Both the position numbers and the translations under genes were made by a program. From Ridgeia piscesae (Eukaryota > Annelida > Polychaeta > Sabellida > Siboglinidae): a stretch of 64,000 nucleotides of DNA. How positions within the stretch are numbered: the first letter of the stretch is position 1; every line of letters begins with the position of its first letter. The stretch spans positions 165,001 to 229,000 of the forward strand of contig JAODUO010000470.1 of assembly GCA_025642075.2 (NCBI GenBank). Reading direction: 5' to 3'. Below the pieces are notes generated by a model, which ran no database searches, was not told the DNA's origin, and saw only the letters and a list, made by a program, of their open reading frames with translations. Shown here piece by piece: positions 12,601-24,529 of the stretch.

Positions 12601-15600
12601 ATACATATGGAAGGTTTACTGCCTGACAATTTGTGATCAGTTATTTTATTAAGCTCGGAACAATGTTCGCAATTTGAAAGATTCCGCCTGCAACACGTTC
12701 AAATGGTAAACAAAACCTCCAGTTTCAAAACAAAATTGACTGGCAATAATGCTGAGGTAAGCAGAGTTAACTGCAATACACATTGTGGACACTAGACTTC
12801 CTGCTACACATTACTGCTTGGTCAACTCTTGGCAGAGGAGTCTAACTTAATACTGTTATACATGATACATAATAATACATCTTGGTTAAAATGCAAAAGG
12901 TATATAACAGTGGGATCACGCAACTAAAGGTTAGGCAAAACACACATATTCAGTAAAATAACAACCAAAACTTTACGAAAATGTGGCAAACAGCTTCCAT
13001 ACCTCCAGCCAGAAAGTGTTGCCAGTAAGAATTCTTTGCAGATCATGCAAACAAGCGTCAATATCGTACATTTCTACGTGGCTGCACATGCGCTGTCAAA
13101 GAAACACAAGCAAGCATGCTAAGACATCTACCACAACCTAGCAGGGGGTGGCACATCTACCACAACCTAGCAGGGGGTGGCACATCTACCACAACCAAGC
13201 AGGGGTGGCACATCTACCACAACCAAGCAGGGGGTGGCACATCTACCACAACCTAGCAAGGGGTGGCACATCTACCACAACCAAGCAGGGGTGGCACATA
13301 CCACAACCAAGCAGGGGTGGCACATCTACCACAACCAAGCAGGGGTGGCACATCTACACAACCAGCAGGGGTGGCACATCTACCACAACCAGCAGGGGTG
13401 GCACATCTACACAACAAGCAGGGTGGCACATCTACCACAAGCAAAGGGGTGGCACATCTACCACACCCATAGCAGGTGCACATCTACCACAACCTAGCAA
13501 GGGGTGGCACATCTACCACAACCTAGCAAGGGGTGCACATCTACAACCTAGCAAGGTGCACATCTACACCTGCAGGGGTGGCACATCTACCACAACCTAG
13601 CAGGGGGTGGCACATCTACCACAACCTAGCAGGGGTGGCACATCTACCACAACCAAGCAGGGGGTGGCACATCTACCACAACCAAGCAGGGGGTGGCACA
13701 TCTACCACAACCAAGCAGGGGGTGGCACATCTACCACAACCTAGCAAGGGGTGGCACATCTACCACAACCAAGCAGGGGTGGCACATCTACCACAACCAA
13801 GCAGGGGTGGCACATCTACCACAACCAAGCAGGGGTGGCACATCTACCACAACCTAGCAGGGGTGGCACATCTACCACAACCTAGCAGGGGTGGCACATC
13901 TACCACAACCAAGCAGGGGTGGCACATCTACCACAACCTAGCAAGGGGTGGCACATCTACCACAACCTAGCAGGGGGTGGCACATCTACCACAACCTAGC
14001 AGGGGGTGGCACATCTACCACAACCTAGCAGGGGTGGCACATCTACCACAACCAAGCAGGGGTGGCACATCTACCACAACCTAGCAAGGGGTGGCACATC
14101 TACCACAACCAAGCAGGGGGTGGACACTAAATGCTACCACAACCAAGCAGGGGGTGGCACATATACCACAACCTAGCAGGGGTGGCACATCTACCACAAC
14201 CAGCAGGGGTGGCACATCTACCACAACCAAGCAGGGGGTGGCACATCTACCACAACCAAGCAGGGGGTGGCACATCTACCACAACCTAGCAAGGGGTGGC
14301 ACATCTACCACAACCTAGCAGGGGGTGGCACATCTACCACAACCTAGCAGGGGGTGCACATCTACCACAACCTAGCAAGGGGTGGCACATCTACCACAAC
14401 CATGCAGGGGTGGCACATCTACCACAACCTAGCAAGGGGTGGCACATCTACCACAACAATTCTGTGAGCTGACGACTAAATGTTACCCACATCCAAGCAG
14501 GGATGGCAATTACCAAACCAACAGTACATCTACCACAACCTGCAGGGCACATCTACCACAACCTAGCAAGGGGTGGCACATCTACCACAACCAGCAGGGG
14601 GTGGCACATATACCACAACCTAGCAGGGGTGGCACATCTACCACAATCAAGCAGGGGTGGCACATCTACCACAACCTAGCAGGGGGTGGCACATCTACCA
14701 CAACCAAGCAGGGGGTGGCACATCTACCACAACCTAGCAACGGGTGGCACATCTACCACAACCTAGCAGGGGGTGGCACATCTACCACAACCTAGCAGGG
14801 GGTGACACATCTACCACAACCTAGCAAGGGGTGGCACATCTACCACAACCATGCAGGGGTGGAACATCTACCACAACCTAGCAAGGGGTGGCACATCTAC
14901 CACAACAATTCTGTGAGCTGACGACTAAATGTTAACCCAGCGGATTGGTTTTGGCCAAAAATTAGACAGGAATAATAGCAATGTTTACCATAGTTTAAAC
15001 AAAATGTACCAGTATTTGTAATGGCAAAATGGCACATTTATCGGATAATTTAAACAACTCTGTGCACTTTTTTATTAAGCCACCTGTATAATATTCAAGC
15101 AATTCACTCATTCGTATGAAAAGAAAATAACCTGATATGGAATGTGCTAAATCCGCAGAGAAAACAGCTATAGAATTGGGAACAACAGGAGAACATAGGC
15201 ATGCTTTACCTAACAGAAAGAACAACCATAAGGATAATCTGGAAGCAACCACTTACAAGAACGCAACTGTGGAGTGCTCTCGCCCTCTCCAGGGGTATCA
15301 CCCCAGAGTCAAGTCCAAGCATGCATTGCTGGATCTCGCCGAGTTTCTCTGCGAGTAACTTCGACGAGCTCTTATACGTTTCCCACTCCGACACGCTGTT
15401 GTCGATGAGAGTCTTGCGCTGGTTTGCTCGGAACACCAGGCTGCGCCACTGTTCGTCAAGCAGCGAGAGTTTGCGGTCGAATTCGACGCGGTCGTCAACG
15501 TGCCCGTCGTCAATCATACGACGACCCTCGCTGACGATCGACTGCAGGATCTGCTGGCGTGTATACATCTCATGCTGGAACTTCTAAAAGAAGAAATTGG

Positions 15601-16810
15601 GTAAGGCATATTTATAAATCTGAATTTTGATACCGAAGATTCACAAAGAAAATCCATCATTAAACTGTTAAATTTATGGACTTTTATCAGTGTGCAAAAT
15701 GCTGCTGCTATATCAGAGGGGACACTATTTCTGTGACATACCTGTGAGTGAGTCCCAGTGGCGCACTCTGGTGTTGATTGTATTCAGTATACAAGATTAC
15801 TATTAAGGAGAGAAATTGACATTAAAGATCCAATTCAGGCTTATGAACTGATGAGGATGCTCGTCAAACAGTCCCCGGATATCTGACTGCAAATTTGGAT
15901 ATCAGCATCTTCTGCCAGGACAAATGTCAAACGTTACATCTAAAATGTTCAACGACACACTCACCTCAAACGCCTTCTGCTGTGCAAGGAGGGCCTCGTG
16001 GTTGCCAACGAGGTCGGCCGCGAGGTCCTTCTCGACCCTCGCGAGAAACACCATCCACTCCTCGCACTTGTCGTTGAATCCTTGTTGCAACAACAGGTGG
16101 CTCTGCATGGTCTTGTAGCGTTCCGTCGAGTCCGCGAGCAACGAGTGCCAACGACGATTCAGCGCCTTCAATCGCCTCGTTTCCGCCTCCTTCAATGCGA
16201 CGCGGTATCCGATGTCGTTGAGATCATCGAGTCGTTTCTGCTGGTTGCTGAACTCGGTCGTCACTGCCTTCAATTGGTCGATTCTACTGCGGAGTTGGTC
16301 CTCGTCGGCGGACCGATTCGGGTCCTCGTCTTCGAGGATGGTCTGCGCTTCGGCGAGGAAGGTCTCAATGACTTCATAGGTAGTCTCAAAGCGGGAGTGT
16401 CGTGTACGGGCTGACTGCAGGGTTCGCGCGTGTTTGGACAGCGTCTGCTGCATGTGTAGGTGCCGTTGGCTGAGGGCTGTCTCGCGTGACGTAATGCGGA
16501 TGATTGTTGCATTGTCCATGTTCTTGATGAGCGGGTCGCTGAGTTTACTCAGGTGGGTCAGGTTGTCACGGAAACCGTCGACTTCCGCCTGCAGTGCCTG
16601 ATGGGAAATCAGTTGCGTAAGTCATAGCAGTTTGATCAATTGGATATTTAGCTAGTTATCTGAAATACCTTTAATACGTGCATTTTTATGCAGCATAGAG
16701 ACTGTGATATTAATGGAAATAAAGGTTTGTCTATAAGTGGTTTGTCGGTGTGTTTTACATAGTTTATTTACTAGACGTCTGTCTACATACTATCATTTTT
16801 CATGAGGTTT

Positions 16811-16857
<47 letters not shown>

Positions 16858-19800
16858 TTTATGTGCGGATTGTTTACATAATGATAACTATATCTTGGAA
16901 TGCCTCCTGTGTCACTTGCTAAACAAATCACATCAGGCTTCACAGTGCTTAAGTCCCACTCGTCTTGGCACCAAACAAAAAGAATTAACCTAAATTATGG
17001 GTAATAACTACATCACCAAAACTGTTCAAAACGAATTCCACATTTACCATATCTGATCTAACCTGCAATCGGCACAACTTTGAAACAACTTTTAAACGAC
17101 ATAAAATGTCTCGCCTTAATGTTACGCCACTCATTTCAGATTTTCCAAGGACGATGGGTGTAAAAGACAACACAATAATTACGTATACATATATATGTAC
17201 ATACACACATATAATAACATAATAATAAAGCTATAGTTGCCACTTTCAACATGCAAGTGAATGTTATGTTAAACAGGAATGTGTTTTGGCGTTGAGTCGT
17301 GTATTGCCTATATACAAGAAAATGAAATATGACAAATAAATATATAATATATATATATAATGTTCTTTAAAAGGATAAATTAAAAATAAATATTCTGATC
17401 TAATAAATAAATCATATCTCTATCTTGTCCTACCTGCGTGTCCTCCACAAGTTCTTCCTGCCTCTCCCCAAGGTCATCCCTCATGAGGAGGTCGCCCATG
17501 TCAGCCTCCGTACCATCCATCCAGGCACTCAGTCGGTCAAACTCATCCTCATACGTTTGCCACAGGCCGAACAGTTCCCGGAACGTTTTCACTCGCTCCT
17601 CCGCGTGCTGCTTACATTGCTGCCACCTGGTGGGCGACAGAAAAGGAGTGATGTTAAAACAACACGACACTCTCTCACAGCGTCACACGGCCAATGCACT
17701 TTGAACCCTATTGCTACAAAATTTTTACATTTGTTGAAATGACTGTATTTGGTCTATTTATTTTGTTATTTCTTTAAAAAATTAGGGTGTCTGTTTTTAA
17801 TTAGCATAATATTTTATTAATATATGTATATTAAGATTAGAATCTGACTATGACGAAGGTATACTGTCTGCGAAGTTGTGTGTAGTTACTTTTGGAAACA
17901 TGCAACAAGTTTGGCTATTTCAAAGATATGACCACTGGAGCAAGGTCAAACAATAAACAAGTTTCAAAACAAATTTATTGGCAATATTATCAAAGTGGAC
18001 TGATTTAACTGCCCTTTTATCGTCAACGATGTCCCATTTTCCTTGTTCAACACCGGACACTGTCCTGCTACAAATGACTACACCCCCTAATTCCATGCAC
18101 AGGAATAAACACTCTTGGTTTGTATAATTGTGTTACTTTCAACATGTGTTAGTTTTTTATATATGTAAGGACTGACCTGTCCTGCACATCCTTGACCGTC
18201 CTGGGCAGTGTGCTGCTGACCAGTGGTTCACATAGTCTGGTCAAGTTGTCCACTGTGCTGACCAGCTGGTCAAGATACTTCCACGAGTCTCTGAACTCAG
18301 ACTGCAACTTCTGAGAAAGAAAACAGTCATCAGTAACACAGGTAAGTGTGAAGTAACACAGGTAAGTGTGTAGTAACACAGGTGAGTGTGTAGTAACACA
18401 TGTAAGTGTGTAGTAACAGAGGTGAGTGTGTAGTAACACCGGTGAGTATGTTGTCACACTGGTAAGTGTTTAGTAACACAGGTAAGTGTGTAGTAACACA
18501 GGTAAGCGTGTTGTAACACAGGTGAGTATGTAGTAACACCGGTGAGTATGTAGTAACACAGGTAAGTATGTAGTAACACAGGTAAGTATGTTTGATATTA
18601 CTTATACACTTTAATGATGTTTTAATGGTGTAACATTTACATTTAAGTTTATTTGACTCATATTAACAAAATGAGTCACGTTATAATTTTTCAATACCGA
18701 GTTAGATTTGCTGCTTTCACAAGGCGTATCATGCAAAATGTAGTCAAAATCATAACTGAAATTATGGCTTGTCAAAACTGTTTAGGGTAGAAACCTTTTA
18801 ACTGAGAAAAATGCCTTCAAAGCAAGGAAAAAATTGTTGATTCATAGAATATCCCTTAGTTACCCTGGAGAGAAGACGTGACAAAACTCGACCCATGTCA
18901 AACAAAACGTTTGAGAAACTCTGATTTACATTTATGCACATCAGAATGCACAAACACAAATATGAAACACAATACTGAAATAGTAATAAAGCGTCACACA
19001 GATAAACTATTGAATAGTTGTGCTGGAGTCTTAGACCATTCTTTCAGAACATGTTACATAAATAAGAAAACTTAAATAAACGTTCCAATTGTTTATTGTC
19101 CATTTAAGGTTTTTCATTACCGTAAATCCTGTATTACAAGCCGCACCCCTAATTGAAGCCGCACCCCGACTTTTGACCTAAATCCCGAATTTTGGCAACA
19201 CACTACTGTATTAGAAGCCGCGGCTAGTAATACAGGATTTACGGTACTAAATGTTCCAGTGTTTTCTTTCGATAAAATATGACATGGTTATATGAGTGTA
19301 CATGTAAATAGTGTTGTTGGACCTTTTCTTATTGTACAGATGCATCATGAACTTAGTTTAACAATTTAAGGGTAAACATTATAAGTATTACACATCTTTT
19401 ACCCTTTTTTCAACACTTTCTATTGTATGCACTTTATATGTATGACGGAAAATATGTCGTTGTTGAAATAAATTTCATTCAAATTCAAATACCGCGAGTT
19501 GCGAGATCTGCGAGTTGAATGTGTCGAGGTCACCACTAGCAGAGTGACACCTGGTGAGAGCATACTCCATCTCGGTGGTGAGTTGCGTGACGCGACGTAG
19601 CGCCACATGGTAGCTGTCCCACTGCTGCAAGATGTCCTTGAGACGACGCTCAAGGTCAAGCAGCTGCAAATGGTCGAGAAATTATACGATCAGAAACCCT
19701 TTTATTTTTTAAATGGTATATTTCTAGAGTAATTTCATCTGTGGTTATTTTGGGAGTGTCATAATAAGAATAAAGCATTTATATAGTGCCGTAAATCCAT

Positions 19801-21434
19801 GTTACCCTTTTCGAAGGCGCTGTTACAAAACAGAAATAGCACTAAACAAATTCAACATTGTAAAAACGTTGCATCAAATGTCCAATGTCTACAAACAGAA
19901 GAATCACTCAAACTGCAACTGAACCATGGCTGAAATATGCTACGATACTGTTAGTTGTCTTAACAATAATTATATTCTTAGCGTAGCTTTATGCAAAGAC
20001 CTGTTGTGGACGGGAAGACATCAACCACTGGATCGGTAAGAAATGAAATGAAGGAGCAAGTCTTCACAAATCATAGATATTGTCAGTTATGCCTAGAAAA
20101 TGGGTGTCATGTCACACACGTGTTTGTAGTGTATTTCAGGCCATAACACACATCTCACCTGGCTTGTATAGAGTTAACATCCACGTGTGCACCAAACAAA
20201 ATGACACACAACATTGTTATCCTGCTTAAATCCCTGATCCCTAAAGGTTGTGAGTCATTAGTGTTGAATTACATTTGGCACCTGAAGAATAGACTGACAT
20301 GTGTCGGACACGTGGAAAGAATGGGAGATGAAAAATTGTCCACTAGAGCAGATGCCGAGAAAGTGGATGTAAAAAGGAGGCGAGGAAGACGGAGAATGCG
20401 ATGGGAGGACGGCGTTAAGAGAGATCTGGAAAGAGTGGGAGGAGAATGGAGAACAACAGGAAAACACAAGGAGTTGGAGACTGGTGAGAGAGAACGCAGC
20501 GAGAGAAAAGTGAGGAGAGGAAAGAAAAGGCGAAGAAAAGATGACAGTGACCACGGCCAGCCTCACACCTGACGACAGGGACAACAACAGCAACAGCAAC
20601 AACAACAACACCAGTGTAAACTCACCTGTCTATCCAACGCCACCCGCTGCTTTTCCAGTTTCTCGATGTTCTGCCGTACAGCAACCATGGCGGAGTTGTG
20701 AACACCGGCGCCCTCTACCAGACTAGAGCCAAGTCTGTCGATGTTCTCGGTTTCAGTTTGCCGTTCCTTCAGCTGTTCTCTGATAGTCTGCAGACAAACA
20801 AATATGACGGTTGGTGACATTGTGACCTGCAATGGGTTGTTATAAAAAATTTCACATCACATTTAATTTTAACTATTTGACTACATTAACTGTGCTACAT
20901 TGTTAACAAAATTACTCACAAAGGTATACGTTTGTAAATACATATAAGTTTTTTCTGAAAACAATTCTGAATAAAGACAAATTTGTAAAAACACATCATG
21001 TGTTTCTGAAAAAAATTACTCAACAAAGACAAATTTGTAAATAAATTTAATTTTGTCTTAATTAATTACTTTTTGATGTTGACTTTTGCAGGCGCACAAA
21101 ATTCACATCACATTTAATTTTAACTATTTGACTACATTAACTGTGCTACATTGTTAACAAAATTACTCACAAAGGTATACGTTTGTAAATACATATCAGT
21201 TTTTTCAGAAAAAAAATTCTGAATAAAGACAAATTTGTAAAAACATATCATGTGTTTCTGAAAAAAATTACTCAACAAAGACAAATTTGTAAATAAATTA
21301 ATTTTTGTCTTAATTAATTACTTTTTGATGTTGACTTTTGTAGGCGCACAGGTTCTATGGTAAAGGCAACGCAACAATATTTGTGATTTAAATCGTGAGT
21401 GTGTGTGTGAGTGGGTGGGTGGGTGGGTGGGTGG

Positions 21435-21495
<61 letters not shown>

Positions 21496-23273
21496 TGTGC
21501 AATTTAAGGCCAGCCCCATGCTGGGCCTTAGTGTGCATGCACAAATAAATACATTTACTGGTTATATTCACAGAAACTAATTGATTTCCAAAACAAAGAG
21601 TACCGGTAACACACGTTTTACAATACACACACAAGCAAGTCATTTAGTTATGTGAAAATAACCCCAACACATTCAATTAAAATTTGGCATACTTGAACCC
21701 AGAAACTCGAGTTAGTTAAAATAGCAAAACAACTTTAAAACAGTATTTGATATTGCAAATTAGTGATCCAGAAGATGAGTGTGTAATGACAACATGTTAC
21801 AGAGAGCGATTACAAACCCACCTAGAAATTTGAGACGATCTCCGAGAATGAAAACGGCAGACAAAAAGTGCGTACCTGACAATCTTTTATTGCATTCTTT
21901 ACACTCGTCTCGTGGCCCAACTTGCTGTACTTCTCGATGCGAGCAGCCTGGTCCTCGAACCAACTGTACATGTTATTCAGCCCTCGCTCGTACTCCTCCC
22001 ATTTAAGCTCCAGTGTCTCTAGTTTCTTCTGTCGATCGACGATATTCGTCGACAACATCTGGTAGCGTTTGTTCATCTGGCCAAGACGTTCCGCGTACTC
22101 GATCTTGTCGCCGTGGAGGCGGTCGTCGTGGTCGGAGCCGGCCAGCTGCTGCGCCACCTGGTTGACGAAGTCGATAGTGAGCTGGCGGTGGCCGAGTTCA
22201 ATCTTCAAACCCTACAAAAATGAAGACATAATAGCGATGAGAGCAATGGCATACACAGTGGCGATAGCTTAAGAAAGACTCAATATAAACCTAGGCATGA
22301 TGGTGTTCATGGTATAGATATATGTTCCTCTAGATCGTTTCTCTCTGTGATATGCAATGTCCATTGGTTATCTTATGTCCAGCCCAGGTCCACTTTTGTC
22401 TTCTGACTTTTTTCAATCACGTCTGTGACCTTTGTCTTTTTTCTTACCCAGATGTTTGAGAATTCTAATACAAACTAGTGGGGCGGATAAATGCAAATTC
22501 TAGTCGAATCATTCACTTTGTGACAAAAATCCCCAAATTGGCAAAACTGCTCATTTGGGAGTACTTTAAAAAAAAAGGCCGCTCAAAGGTCATTCAAATT
22601 GGTCCATAAGATCACATTTTATGCTGATTTTGGAATTTCTATGTTGAGAATAGCCACCATCTTGAAACATGGCGGCCATTTTGAATTTATTATTGGCCAA
22701 TAGACATTTCTTAACAAGTGACCCAAGAAGGAAACATGCCAAAATTGGTGCTTGTATCAGAAAGTGAGAGATTCTTCACTTATCTTCCCCACTATAAAAT
22801 AAATAAAACATAAAACAAAGTACCCTGTATTTCTGCACCAATATCTGTACGTCGACGAGACTTGCAGCCGTGAGTCGATCGTCTTCCTCCAGTCCCGCCT
22901 CAACTCCATCCATCCACATCAGTAGTTCGTTGAGAGCCTGCCTAGAGGGCAGCAGCTCCATTTGGGCCGCGTGAAGCAGCTCCTCGTTGTTCGGCAGCTG
23001 TGACATAAGGACGAGCCACGATTGGTCGATGTCGGCGACTCGCTGCTGGAGGTCCGCGTCGGAGGACCGTGCACGGACCAACTGGTTCCCGAGGGTGGTG
23101 GTTTTGGTCTTGAGGGGGCGGTGTTGGTCTACCTCTTTCTTCAGGTCCTGCGGGAAAGTGGAAACTATGTTAATCTTACAATATATTAATAGTGTGATAA
23201 CACTCGGGGTGGGGGTGTTATTCATTTGGAATGTGTGTCAGTATAAATGTACATTATAATAAAAGTAATTAAC

Positions 23274-23315
<42 letters not shown>

Positions 23316-23457
23316 TACACACGTGTGTGTGTATATATATACATATATATATATACACACATAAACTATTCAATATAATATAAAATAAAATACAGTATCA
23401 AATGAACGTCCGATTTGCATGTGCCTGATACAGTCACATGGGGCTGCATATAATTTG

Positions 23458-23507
<50 letters not shown>

Positions 23508-24481
23508 TTACATATATATATTAAAAAATTACAATAGTAATAAACGTTTTACATTTTATATGTCAACAAAATTAATTGACATAAATGAAAAGATTGATGA
23601 CCTCATTGAAAACAATTCCAGTTTCTTAGCAGGTTTGTTTGCCACAGTATCTCTGTGGTGCCACGTATTTGTTTGTATTTGCTGTGAAAAAGTCCATGTT
23701 AAAACTAGATTTGTTAGGCCAGTCTATTTAGCGAATCATCTAAACGGCATCTGTATCGAATTGGAAGTAACAGAACTGATTTGCAGCAGTGTGTCATAAT
23801 GTGAAACCTTACTGAATAAACCCATTATCTTTCACGTTGCAACACAAACAAGATATCATAACACCTGTGGAATTAATTTCCAATATTACAAAGTGAATCA
23901 TTATTTAATCAATCTTTTTACGTATTTTATCCCCAAAAATGTCGTACCTCATCAAATGTTACAAAACCACATCAAACATTTATTAAAAACCCAATGCTGC
24001 GAGCTGAATAGCAAACAGTACTGTACTTAAAACTGGCCACAAAGACTTACCAGGAACATCTGCATCTTCTGGTTGAGTGTCCCAATGTCCTGAGAGTCGC
24101 TGTTGTCCAGACTACCCAGCAACTGCAGCTGGTTCTCAGCCGTCGCCAGCCATGACTGCAGGCTCGCAGCATTGCTCTCAAACTGCTCCCATTGGTCGAC
24201 CAGCGTCTCCAAACTGAACCAGAAATCATGCTCCAATGATACATTTTGCCATTGTGTAAAACAAGCTTCAAAAGTGGCACATAACAAAAATGTTGATGTT
24301 AACCCTTTATCCCTCAAGTCGGCCAAGTTTGCCAGAAGACGGACAGGTCAAACCAGTCAAATCCCGCCCAAATTACGGGACAAAGTTCTATTGTGCTGTG
24401 AAGCCAATAAGGGTGTAGTTGAAAAAACACATAAAAACAACACTTTACATTTTCTTGTTTCTAATAATAATAATATACACA

Positions 24482-24529
<48 letters not shown>

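Noticed and set aside
13148..14795. Open frames repeating [10 protein letters not shown] and WHIYHN
   Set aside because: They are the 30-bp minisatellite read in frame; frames break with each length variant.
15902..16519. Continuous 205-codon reading frame as a separate small gene
   Set aside because: It is the body of syne1 exon 41; the real exon extends to 16597 and ends at the donor at 15965.
20258..20611. Leu/Ser-rich 117-codon minus frame
   Set aside because: It is the reverse strand of the LINE relic and its (CAA)n tail.
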